NCBI GenBank assembly: GCA_030427205.1
Contig: JAUHXC010000033.1
Span: forward strand, 52,981-116,980
Direction of reading: 5' to 3'
Length of the DNA: 64,000 bases
DNA from: a bacterium
Lineage (GTDB): Bacteria > Myxococcota_A > Bradymonadia > UBA7976 > UBA1532
The notes under the pieces are model-generated. The model saw only the letters and a program-made list of their open reading frames with translations. It had not been told where the DNA came from and made no database searches. Position numbers and translations under genes: made by a program. This document shows, one piece after another, positions 27,124-35,075 of the stretch (position 1 is the stretch's first letter; each line of letters begins with the position of its first letter).

Positions 27124-28401
27124 CTACGCGGCGTCGCGGGCGACCTCGGCCCGCAGGAACCGCAGACAGTCGTCGATATCGGGCGTCGCCGGCAGCCGGC
27201 CGTCGCGCACCGCCGCCTCGCACAGCCGACGCAGGTCGCCGATGCGCGGGCCGGGGGTGATGCCCAGGTCGCGGATGATGCGATGGCCCAGGCCTTTGGG
27301 CACCCGCGGGCGCGCCGCCTCGTCGGCGATGCGCAGGGCCTCGATGCGGGTCTTGAAGCCGTGCAGCGCGCGCATCACCTGCCGCCGCCGGCCGGGCCGC
27401 TTGCTGGTCACGTCGGCCCGCGACAGCTTGAACAGGTCGTCGAGCAGGTCGCCCATCTCGGCGGTGAAGCGCCGCACCGCCGCGTCGGACCACGACGGCG
27501 TATAGAGCCCCGCCCGCAGATGGTGCAGGACCAGCAGCCGGATGCGCTCGCCCTCCGCCGGCGGGAAGCGCAGCCGGTGGGCGATGCCCTCGAACATCAG
27601 CGCGCCCAGCTCATCGTGGCGGAAGAAGTGCACCTTGCCCCGCGGGGCGTAGCTGCGGGTATGGGTCTTGCCGATGTCGTGCATCAGCGCCGCCCAGCGG
27701 ATCAGCGGCTGGGGCACCGCCTGACGCACCACCTGACGGGTGTGGTTCCAGACGTCCTTGTGGTGGTGCCGGCTCGACTTGTGGAAGCCGATCAGCGCCG
27801 CGGCCTCGGGCAGCACCAGCGCCAGGACGCCCGTCCGCGCCAGGACCTGCAGGGCCCCGGCCGGGCGCTGGCCGACGAGCAGGTGGGTGAGCGTCGCGCG
27901 GGTCTCTTCCCGGGGGGCCTTGAACACCTGCCCCGCGTGCTCGGCCATCGCTTCGAGGGCCTCGGGGGCGAGCCGCAAGGCCAGCTCGCTGGCCAGCGCC
28001 GGCGCGCGCAGAACGATGGTCGGGTCGGCGCTCCACGCGCCGTCGGGCACGGCCAGCTCCTGCCCGCCGAGCGCCTGCCGGCCGCCGAGCGGGTCGAGCA
28101 CCTCGCCGTCGAGCGCGACGCCCAGCCCATCGAGCGGGATCCGCCGATCGACCAGCAGCCGATCGACGCCGTCGGGCGCCGGCCACAGGCGCCAGCGATC
28201 GACGACAAGGCTGCCCGGCCGCCATGGATCGGGGGCGGCGCCGGTGGCGTCGACGATGGTCTGCGGGTCGGCGGGCACGGCCAGCTCGGGGCGCACATGC
28301 ACCCGGCTGCCGGCGAGCAGCAGCCGGGCCGCCTGACCGATGCGGACCGGATGCAGCGCGGCGAGCGCGTCGGAGATGGGGGGCAGCTTCGCGGGCGACA
28401 T
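27124..28401 (-). CDS. CCA/poly(A)-polymerase-like protein with degenerate transferase region and intact HD domain
   Basis: A 425-residue protein that resembles class II tRNA nucleotidyltransferase/poly(A) polymerase with a C-terminal HD domain. The stretch LLVDRRIPLDGLGVALDG and LDPLGG aligns with the RRDF-INAL and IDPFGG landmarks. The signature GG-x-VRD and DxD residues that bind metal and nucleotide are not seen in the first 120 residues. The HD part looks complete: HHHKDVWNHT, then ALMHDIGKTHT with the HD pair, and LHHLRAGLY. So polymerisation may be lost and only phosphohydrolase or RNA binding kept. No Shine-Dalgarno is present; a promoter ends 7 nt before the ATG. The 230 bp upstream up to bshA hold no gene I can support. 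Confidence 0.7.
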   Translation of the reverse strand: MSPAKLPPISDALAALHPVRIGQAARLLLAGSRVHVRPELAVPADPQTIVDATGAAPDPWRPGSLVVDRWRLWPAPDGVDRLLVDRRIPLDGLGVALDGEVLDPLGGRQALGGQELAVPDGAWSADPTIVLRAPALASELALRLAPEALEAMAEHAGQVFKAPREETRATLTHLLVGQRPAGALQVLARTGVLALVLPEAAALIGFHKSSRHHHKDVWNHTRQVVRQAVPQPLIRWAALMHDIGKTHTRSYAPRGKVHFFRHDELGALMFEGIAHRLRFPPAEGERIRLLVLHHLRAGLYTPSWSDAAVRRFTAEMGDLLDDLFKLSRADVTSKRPGRRRQVMRALHGFKTRIEALRIADEAARPRVPKGLGHRIIRDLGITPGPRIGDLRRLCEAAVRDGRLPATPDIDDCLRFLRAEVARDAA

Positions 28402-28408
28402 GGTCGTG

Positions 28409-28437
28409 ACGGTAACCAATTCGGGCGGGGCCGACAA
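28409..28437 (-). promoter_or_regulatory. Leaderless-type promoter of the HD-domain gene
   Basis: On the minus strand TTGTCG (28437-28432), exactly 17 bp and TACCGT (28414-28409) lead to the ATG after only 7 nt, without a ribosome site. Transcription would begin at or next to the start codon. Confidence 0.45.
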
Positions 28438-28631
28438 TCGCAGTGGGCGTTTACAGCAACCAGACATCGAATCTGACCGTGCTCGCTTGCCCGATTCGCC
28501 GATGACGTCGTTGCTCGACTTGCCGTTGCCCCCAGCAGCGTCTGCGTCTCGCGCCTTGTCCTCGGCGAATCGGTCTGCGCGATCCCTGGTCAACTTCAAT
28601 GTCCGGTCGCTGTTCCGTGCGCGGTCGCCGG

Positions 28632-29807
28632 TCAGCCCGGCCGCTCGCGGGCGGTGAGCACGGCGCGATAGAGCGCCTCGTAGCGGTCGATCATGGGCCC
28701 CTCGCGGAACCGGGCGAGCACGTCTTTTCGCGCCGCGCGCCCCATGGTCTCGGCGGTCGCCCGGTCGCTGACGAGCCGCACGAGGTAGCCGGCCATCTCG
28801 TCGACATCGTCCACCGCCGCGAGGAAGCCCGTCTCCCCGTGGCGCACGACCTCGGCCAGCCCGCCCACCTGCGAGGCGACCACCGGCACGCCGGCCGACA
28901 GCGCCTCGAGCGCCGCGAGGCCGAAGCTCTCCGTCTCGCTGGGCAGCACGAAGGCCGCCGCGCCCGCCAGCAGGCTCTCGAAGCGCTCCTGCTGCCCGAG
29001 CAGGCGCACGTGCTCGCGCAGGCCCAGCCGGCGCACGCGGGCCTCGACCCGGCCCCGTTCGGGCCCATCGCCGATGAGCAGCAGCCGCGCGGGGATCGTC
29101 TGGCGCACGCGGCGCAGCAGCTCGACCACGAGCGGCACCCGCTTGACCGCGCGGAAGTTGCTGACGTGCACCAGCACCGGAACCCGGGTGTCGCCGTCCC
29201 ACAGGTCGGCCAGCTGGGCGGCGGCGGCGTGCCGGTCGGCGGGCGGGGCGTAGCGCTCGACGTCGACGAAGTTGGGCACCACCTCGATCGGCGTCTGCGC
29301 GCGATCGAGGCCCAGGCGATCCCAGGTGGCCTCGCGCAGAAACGCCGACGGCACGGTGACCGCGTCGCTGACGGCGATCGAGTGGCGGGTGATGGGCAGG
29401 TAGCTCTCGTCGCTGCCGACGAGGGTGATGTCGGTGCCGTGCAGCGTCGTCACCAGCGCCGGCGCCCGCGGCCCGAGCACTTCGCGGGCCATCCAGGCGC
29501 TGGTGGCGTGGGGCACCGCGTAGTGCACGTGCAGCAGGTCGATGCCCTCGTAGTCGACGACCGACACCAGCTTGGAGGCCAGGGCCAGGGCGTATTGCGG
29601 CTGCGGAAACACCGGGTAGCCGCGGGTCGCGACCTGATGGAAGATCACCCGCCGACAGCCGGCGTCGAGCCGCCGCGGCACGTCGTGGCTGATGACGTGT
29701 ACCGTATGCCCGCGGCGGGCCATGGCCTGCCCGATCTCGGTCGCGACGATGCCGCTGCCGCCGAAGGTGGGGTAGCAGACGACGCCGACGGTCAGCTTGC
29801 GTTCCAC
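28632..29807 (-). CDS. bshA: BshA: N-acetylglucosaminyl L-malate synthase (bacillithiol step 1)
   Basis: A GT4-family glycosyltransferase of 391 residues that joins UDP-GlcNAc and L-malate, the first step of bacillithiol synthesis. BshA landmarks are strong: VCYPTFGGSGIVATEIG at the start, LHVHYAVPHATSAW, TTLHGTDITLVG and the C-terminal ESFGLAALEALSAGVPVV with the catalytic EX7E. I chose GTG at 29807 because GGGAG lies 6 nt upstream and it leaves 26 nt after bshB1; an ATG at 29846 overlapping bshB1 by 13 nt is possible. It is the third gene of the bshC-bshB1-bshA operon. The presence of all three genes makes the pathway assignment firm. Confidence 0.92.
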   Translation of the reverse strand: MERKLTVGVVCYPTFGGSGIVATEIGQAMARRGHTVHVISHDVPRRLDAGCRRVIFHQVATRGYPVFPQPQYALALASKLVSVVDYEGIDLLHVHYAVPHATSAWMAREVLGPRAPALVTTLHGTDITLVGSDESYLPITRHSIAVSDAVTVPSAFLREATWDRLGLDRAQTPIEVVPNFVDVERYAPPADRHAAAAQLADLWDGDTRVPVLVHVSNFRAVKRVPLVVELLRRVRQTIPARLLLIGDGPERGRVEARVRRLGLREHVRLLGQQERFESLLAGAAAFVLPSETESFGLAALEALSAGVPVVASQVGGLAEVVRHGETGFLAAVDDVDEMAGYLVRLVSDRATAETMGRAARKDVLARFREGPMIDRYEALYRAVLTARERPG

Positions 29808-29833
29808 GGTGTCTCCCGGGCCGGTCGTGGTGC

Positions 29834-30592
29834 TCAGGCGGTCCACAGGACCGGCGGCGCGCCCTCGTCGACCAGCGTCGCGACCGGATCGGTCAGCGGC
29901 ACGGGCCCGCGCAGGCGGTAGGGCTCACCGTGCAGTACGCCGATGGTCGCGCCCCAGTAACGGTCCCGCACCTCGAAAGCTTCCAGGCCCAGCGGGGCGT
30001 TGATCAGCGTCGGCGTCGCGCCGTCGGTCTGGCCGAACTGGCTCTCGTGGCACGCGATCGCCGCCGCCTTGACCCCGTGCACCGGGCTGATGTCGACGAC
30101 GAACGACGGCGCGAACTCGACCCGCTGCGGATAGTAGACGACCCGCTTGGGCCGATGGGGCTGGCCCAGATCGGCCCGGAACCGGGTGACGCCCGCCAGG
30201 AAGGCGGCCCGCTCGACCAGCCGGCCGGTCGCCGCGTGATCCGGGTGGCGGGCCTCGACCCAGGGCGCGAGCACCAGCGCCGGCCGATGGTGGCGCAGCG
30301 CCTCGACCACCGCCGCCACCTGATCCGGGTCTTCGGCGGTCAGCCCGCCGTCGGGCAGCTCGAGGTTCTCGCGGTAGGCCACGCCCAGGGCCTCGGCCGC
30401 CGCCTCGGCCTCGTCGGCGCGGATGGCCGGCGTGCCGTTCGTCGCCAGCTCGCCGCGGGTGAGATCGACGATGGCCGCCCGCTGGCCGCGGCGGGCGCAG
30501 AGCGCGATCAGGCCGCCGCAGGAGAGCTCGACATCGTCGGGGTGGGCGCCGAACGCCAGCAGGTCGATCATCGGGTCGCTCGTGGGGGTCAC
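29834..30592 (-). CDS. bshB1: BshB1: bacillithiol biosynthesis deacetylase (step 2)
   Basis: A PIG-L/LmbE-family zinc deacetylase of 252 residues that removes the acetyl group from GlcNAc-malate. Zinc ligands lie in FGAHPDDVELSCGG and in RHPDHAATGRLV; the YPQRVEFAPSFVVDIS and HESQFGQ stretches match the BshB1 subfamily. The GTG start at 30592 overlaps the bshC stop as GTGA, which suggests coupled translation; ATG at 30571 is an alternative. It lies between bshC and bshA. Some BshB relatives also act as thiol-conjugate amidases, so a side role in detoxification is possible. Confidence 0.92.
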   Translation of the reverse strand: MTPTSDPMIDLLAFGAHPDDVELSCGGLIALCARRGQRAAIVDLTRGELATNGTPAIRADEAEAAAEALGVAYRENLELPDGGLTAEDPDQVAAVVEALRHHRPALVLAPWVEARHPDHAATGRLVERAAFLAGVTRFRADLGQPHRPKRVVYYPQRVEFAPSFVVDISPVHGVKAAAIACHESQFGQTDGATPTLINAPLGLEAFEVRDRYWGATIGVLHGEPYRLRGPVPLTDPVATLVDEGAPPVLWTA

Positions 30593-32226
30593 GGCCGCAG
30601 GTCTCGCGAACGGGGGCCCTCGTCATCGCACGGATCGGCCGCGGCGACCACCGCGCCGAGCAGCGGGGCCATGCCATAGCGCGCGGCGAACCACGGCAGA
30701 CCCAGCGTGCGCTCCTGCGGCCCGCCGTTCGGCTGCAGCCGGGCCAGCAGCCGGTCGAGCCGCTGCACGGTCACCGCGTCGTTGCGGGCCAGGGTGCGTC
30801 GATAGCGCTCGACCAGGCGCCGGGCGACGTCGGTCAGCGTCTCGCGGGTCTTGTCGACCATCTTGCCCAGGCCCTTGTCGATGGCCTCGGCGTGCGGCTC
30901 GAAGTGATTCAAGGCGGCGGTGATCGGCTCCACCAGCCGGGCTTCGAGCGCGTCGGGATCGGGGTGCGCGCCGCCGTCGCCGGCCACCGCCGCCAGCAGC
31001 GCGTGGCGCGGCGCGTCGAGCCCGTGCCCGTCGAGCCCGAGCTGGTCGAGCAGCCGATCGGCGGTCGAGTCGACGATGCGGAAGCGGCAGCGGTGCACCA
31101 CCAGCGGCAGCGGCAGGTCGAACGCCCGATACAGCGGCGGCAGCTGGGCGAAGTAGGCGATCTCGCCCGGGCCGCCGACGTAGGCCGCCGTCGGCAGCCA
31201 GGTATCTTGAAGTATGGGCCGAAGCAGCGCCGAGGTGGAGAAGCGACGCGGGCTCCGCGCCAGGGTCTCGAGCACGTCGGCCCGGCGCAGCGGCTGCGGC
31301 GTCGGCGCGCAGGTCACCCATTCGCCGTCCGCCGGCTCGATGCGCACCCGCGGGCCGTCGTCGGCGGCGTGCCAGAAGCTCAGCGGCGCGCCCGGCCGCA
31401 CGTGCACCTGCACGTTGAAGCCGGCCGCGTCGAGCGCCGCCGCCCGCTCTTCGAGCACCGTCGAGAGCGCCGCCGCGTCGTTCAGGGCGCGGCGGTGCAC
31501 CGGCGCGGCGGCCGCGGCCAGGGCCGGCGCCTGCGGATCGCGGGGGTCGAGCACCAGCAGCCCCCACTCGGCGAACAGGGCCTCCATCAAGCGGCGAAAG
31601 GCCGCGGTGGGCGAAGCGTCGGGCCGATAGCACGCCCGCCACTGCGCCATCACCGACTCGGCCGACGACAGCCCTTCGAGCGCGTCGGCCAGGGCGTCGA
31701 GGGCCGGCTCGATCGATGGGCCCAGGCGCACATCGGCCACCGCCCGCCCGTCGTCGGCGGGATCGGCGTCGACGCTCAGCGCCGCGAGACCATCGCCCTT
31801 CAGGGTCCACGTCGTGGCGATCTCTTCGAAGTCGTGATCCTCGCTCTGCAGCCAGAAGATGGGCACGCAGGGCACCCCGCTCTCGGCCTCCAGCCGCTCG
31901 GCGAGCCGGATCGCCGAGGCCGCCTTGTGCACGCTGTACAGCGGCCCGCCGAAGAGCCCCGCCTGTTGCCCGGTCACCACGCAGGCCGCGCCGCCGGCGG
32001 CGAGCCGATCGAGGTGTCGCGCGCGGGCGGCGTGGCCCGGCGCGGCCGAGTCGGCGTAGCGGGCCTGCAGCGCGGCCAGCACGGCGGGCTCGATCCGCCG
32101 CTGCGCCGCCTTCCGCGTCACGGCCTGCCGGCGCTCCGGATCGGCGACCGCGCGGGGCAGCAGTGATGTGGCTCGGGGGTCATCGGCCAGCCAGGCCGGC
32201 GTGAAGGCGCTGCTCATCGATGGCAT
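30589..32226 (-). CDS. bshC: BshC: putative cysteine-adding enzyme of bacillithiol synthesis (step 3)
   Basis: A 545-residue protein, the usual BshC length, which adds cysteine to GlcN-malate to give bacillithiol. Typical motifs are CVVTGQQAGLFGGPLYSVHK and PIFWLQSEDHDFEEI near residues 80-130, followed by the Rossmann-like body and a long C-terminal helical region with a coiled coil. The nucleotide signature of a true ligase is not obvious, as in other BshC proteins, whose mechanism is unsettled. It is the first gene of the bsh operon; an ATG 9 nt downstream of the chosen start is an alternative. It diverges from the PIG-L gene over about 90-115 bp. Confidence 0.9.
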   Translation of the reverse strand: MPSMSSAFTPAWLADDPRATSLLPRAVADPERRQAVTRKAAQRRIEPAVLAALQARYADSAAPGHAARARHLDRLAAGGAACVVTGQQAGLFGGPLYSVHKAASAIRLAERLEAESGVPCVPIFWLQSEDHDFEEIATTWTLKGDGLAALSVDADPADDGRAVADVRLGPSIEPALDALADALEGLSSAESVMAQWRACYRPDASPTAAFRRLMEALFAEWGLLVLDPRDPQAPALAAAAAPVHRRALNDAAALSTVLEERAAALDAAGFNVQVHVRPGAPLSFWHAADDGPRVRIEPADGEWVTCAPTPQPLRRADVLETLARSPRRFSTSALLRPILQDTWLPTAAYVGGPGEIAYFAQLPPLYRAFDLPLPLVVHRCRFRIVDSTADRLLDQLGLDGHGLDAPRHALLAAVAGDGGAHPDPDALEARLVEPITAALNHFEPHAEAIDKGLGKMVDKTRETLTDVARRLVERYRRTLARNDAVTVQRLDRLLARLQPNGGPQERTLGLPWFAARYGMAPLLGAVVAAADPCDDEGPRSRDLRP

Positions 32227-32227
32227 C

Positions 32228-32239
32228 TCGACATGTCGA
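32228..32239. promoter_or_regulatory. Perfect 12-bp palindrome in the bshC/PIG-L divergent region
   Basis: TCGACATGTCGA is a perfect palindrome 2 bp upstream of bshC. A second inverted repeat, CACTTT (32279-32284) with AAAGTG (32295-32300), lies nearer the divergent gene. Both could be operator sites. I cannot assign a regulator. Confidence 0.3.
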
Positions 32240-32316
32240 TTCGATGCGGCAATGACTCGCCGGGTCCGGCCCGCGTTTCACTTTCGGAGAAACTAAAGTG
32301 GGGGGCTGGCGTATCC

Positions 32317-34884
32317 ATGGGGGGTCAATTCGGGAGTTTCACCTTGTCCGACCGCGATGTCGGCCGTCAGACGACGGCCCCCCTCGCCCGCGGCGCCGTC
32401 GCCCTCGCCGCGCTGATGACCATCGCGTCCCCCGCCGGCGCCGCGACGCCCTTCGACGCGCAGCCACTCGACGCGGGGGCGCTGCTCGATCGCATCGAGC
32501 GCTTGAGCACCGTCGGCAGCGTGCTCTACGTGGCGGCGCACCCCGACGACGAGAATACCCGGCTCATCGCGTGGCTCGTCGGCCAGCGCGGCCTGCGCAC
32601 GGCCTACCTGTCGATGACCCGGGGCGGCGGCGGGCAGAACCTCATCGGCACCGAGCAGGCCGAGATGCTCGGCGTGGTGCGCACCGGCGAGCTGCTGGCG
32701 GCCCGCGGGGTCGACGGGGCCGAGCAGCGCTTCACGCGCACCCGCGACTTCGGCTACAGCAAGACCCCCGACGAGACCCTGCGCATCTGGGGCCGCGACG
32801 CCGCGCTGGCCGACGTGGTGTGGGCCATCCGCGCCTTCCGCCCCGACGTGATCATCACCCGCTTCGCCACCACCGGCCGCAACCACGGGCATCACACCGC
32901 CTCGGCGCTGCTGGCCCACGAGGCCTTCGACGCGGCGGCCGACGCGAAGTGCTTCCCCGAGCAGCTGGCCCACGCCGGCGTCTGGCAGACGGCCCGGCTC
33001 TTCGAGAACAAGAGCCACTGGCGCATCAAGCCCGACACCGACACCTCGCAGTGGCTGCAGGTCGACGTGGGCACCTTCGATCCGCTGCGCGGCGTCGGCT
33101 ACGGCGAGATCGCGGCCCACAGCCGCACGATGCACAAGAGCCAGGGCTTCGGCTCGAGCCCGCAGCGGGGCAGCGTGCGCGAGTACCTGACCCCCGAGAA
33201 GGTGGCCGCCGGCGCGGCGCCGAAGCCCGGCGACGACCCGTTCGTCGGCCTGAAGCTCGACTGGAGCCGCTTCGAGGGCACCGCGGCGCTGCAGAAGGCG
33301 CTGGCCGAGGCCGCCGCCGAGTTCGATCCGCGCGCGCCGCACGCCAGCCTGGCGAAGCTGGCCGAGGCCCACCGGCTGATGCAGACGGTGCCCGACGCCC
33401 ACTGGCGCGCGGTCAAGCTGGCTGAGCTGGAGCAGGTGATGGCCGCCTGCGCCGGGCTCTACCTCGAGGCCACCGTCGAGCAGCCCGCCGCCCGACCCGG
33501 CGAGACGGTGAAGGTCAAGCTCAGCGCCCTCGGTCGCAGCCCGTCGGCGGTTCTGCTGACCGGCGCGGCGGTCGACGCGGGCGACGGCAGCACGCCGGCC
33601 CCGCCGCTGGACGCGACGCTGGTCGCCGACGGGGCGCAGGCGATCGAGCTGGGCGTCGCCGTGCCCGCCGATCTGCTGACGCGGCCCCATTGGCTCGTCG
33701 AGCGGCCGACGTCGGCGCTGTACGCCATCCCCGAGCAGACCGAGCGCGATCGCCCGGACACCCCCGCGGCGCTGAGCGCGCGGTTCAATGTCACCATCGG
33801 CGGGGTGCCGCTGCAGTTCCGGGTGCCGGTGCAGTTCACCCGCACCGACGCGGTGCTCGGCGAGCGGCGCCACGACCTGGAGATCCTGCCGCCGGTGACC
33901 GCGACCTTCGCCGCGGCCGGTACGGTGCTGCCCGTGGGCGAGACCGGTCGCGTCCGGGTCACGGTACACACCACCGTCGATCGGCCCCTCAAGGGCGTCC
34001 TGAGCCTGCGGGCGCCGGAGGGCTACAAGGTCCGCCCGGCGCACATGTCGTTCGAGTTGGGCCCCAAGGCGCCCGAGCGCGGCTTCGACGTCGAGCTGAC
34101 ACCCGGTCCGAAGGCCCGCGCCGGCCTGCTGCGGGCGCAGGTCGAGACCGGCGGGCGCATGTGGTCGCTGCAGCAGCAGATCGTCGATTACGACCACCTG
34201 CCGCGGCGCACGGTCCTCTCGCCGGCGGAGATGCGGCTGGTGCCGGTCGATCTGAAGCGCGGGCCGACGCGTATCGGCTATCTGCCCGGCCCGGGTGACA
34301 AAGTGGCCGAGGCGCTGCGGCTGGTGGGCTACACCGTCGAGGAGATCGACGTCGACACCGTCGCCGAGGGCGATCTGAGCCGCTTCGACGCGCTGGTGAC
34401 CGGTATCCGGGCCTATAACAAGCACCCGCGGCTGGTGGCCCTGCACGATCGGCTCATGGCCTACGTCGCGGGCGGCGGGCGGCTCGTGGTGCAGTACAAC
34501 ACCAACAACCGCTTCAACCCGCTCGACGGGCCCATCGGGCCGCACCCGTTCTCGATCACCCGCGGCCGCATCACCGACGAGACCGCCGCGCTGACGCCGG
34601 TCGACCCGAAGCACGCGGTCTTGACGACGCCCAACGCGCTCGGCGCGGACGACTACGCCGGCTGGGTGCAGGAGCGCGGGCTCTACTTCGCCGGCGACAT
34701 CGACCCGCAGTACACCCCGATCTTCCGCGGAAACGACCCCGGGGAAGATCCGCTCGACGGCAGCCTGTTGGTGGCACGGCACGGCAAAGGCGTCTTCGTC
34801 TACTCCGGGCTGTCGTTCTTCCGCCAGCTGCCGGCCGGTGTGCCCGGCGCGTTCCGCCTGTTCGCCAACATCCTGGCCCTTTGA
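32317..34884 (+). CDS. Large exported PIG-L-family deacetylase with GATase-like C-terminus
   Basis: An exported protein of about 855 residues. The N-terminal catalytic part carries the PIG-L zinc motif AAHPDDENTRLIAW and the second ligand stretch NHGHHTASALLAHE. The middle is beta-sandwich-like, and the last ~180 residues resemble a class I glutamine-amidotransferase-like fold (LVTGIRAYNKH...YVAGGGRLVVQYNTN). It is about three times longer than BshB1, so it acts on something else in the periplasm, possibly a GlcNAc-containing glycan or thiol conjugate. Start is uncertain: ATG 32317, or TTG 32344 which has GGGAG at 7 nt and a more typical signal peptide. It heads an operon with a small membrane protein, a symporter and DUF2911. 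Confidence 0.82.
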   Translation: MGGQFGSFTLSDRDVGRQTTAPLARGAVALAALMTIASPAGAATPFDAQPLDAGALLDRIERLSTVGSVLYVAAHPDDENTRLIAWLVGQRGLRTAYLSMTRGGGGQNLIGTEQAEMLGVVRTGELLAARGVDGAEQRFTRTRDFGYSKTPDETLRIWGRDAALADVVWAIRAFRPDVIITRFATTGRNHGHHTASALLAHEAFDAAADAKCFPEQLAHAGVWQTARLFENKSHWRIKPDTDTSQWLQVDVGTFDPLRGVGYGEIAAHSRTMHKSQGFGSSPQRGSVREYLTPEKVAAGAAPKPGDDPFVGLKLDWSRFEGTAALQKALAEAAAEFDPRAPHASLAKLAEAHRLMQTVPDAHWRAVKLAELEQVMAACAGLYLEATVEQPAARPGETVKVKLSALGRSPSAVLLTGAAVDAGDGSTPAPPLDATLVADGAQAIELGVAVPADLLTRPHWLVERPTSALYAIPEQTERDRPDTPAALSARFNVTIGGVPLQFRVPVQFTRTDAVLGERRHDLEILPPVTATFAAAGTVLPVGETGRVRVTVHTTVDRPLKGVLSLRAPEGYKVRPAHMSFELGPKAPERGFDVELTPGPKARAGLLRAQVETGGRMWSLQQQIVDYDHLPRRTVLSPAEMRLVPVDLKRGPTRIGYLPGPGDKVAEALRLVGYTVEEIDVDTVAEGDLSRFDALVTGIRAYNKHPRLVALHDRLMAYVAGGGRLVVQYNTNNRFNPLDGPIGPHPFSITRGRITDETAALTPVDPKHAVLTTPNALGADDYAGWVQERGLYFAGDIDPQYTPIFRGNDPGEDPLDGSLLVARHGKGVFVYSGLSFFRQLPAGVPGAFRLFANILAL

Positions 34885-34886
34885 GC

Positions 34887-35075
34887 ATGCCCCGTGAGCT
34901 CGCGCCGCCGATGACCGCCCCCGACGACTCCACGCCGACCCCGGCGCCCGACGATCCGCCGCCGCTGCTCGGCGCGTGGCGCAACCTCTACGCGCTGGTG
35001 CTGGGTAACCTGGCGCTGCTGATCGTGATCTTCTGGGCGCTGACCCGCAGCTTCAACGTCGGGGAGGGCCCGTGA
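34887..35075 (+). CDS. Small single-span membrane protein next to the symporter
   Basis: A 62-residue protein with a Pro/Asp/Thr-rich N-terminus and one membrane helix (LYALVLGNLALLIVIFWALT). It begins 2 nt after the PIG-L stop, and its TGA overlaps the GTG start of the symporter as GTGA, so the three genes are tightly coupled. Several sodium:solute symporters have small companion membrane subunits (for example YhdT with PanF). By position and size this could be such a subunit, though I cannot match it to a named family. Its conservation would be the test. Confidence 0.7.
   Translation: MPRELAPPMTAPDDSTPTPAPDDPPPLLGAWRNLYALVLGNLALLIVIFWALTRSFNVGEGP

Noticed and set aside
28402..28631. Small plus-strand ORF between bshA and the HD gene
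   Set aside because: Composition is unlike neighbours, no ribosome site, and it overlaps a promoter.
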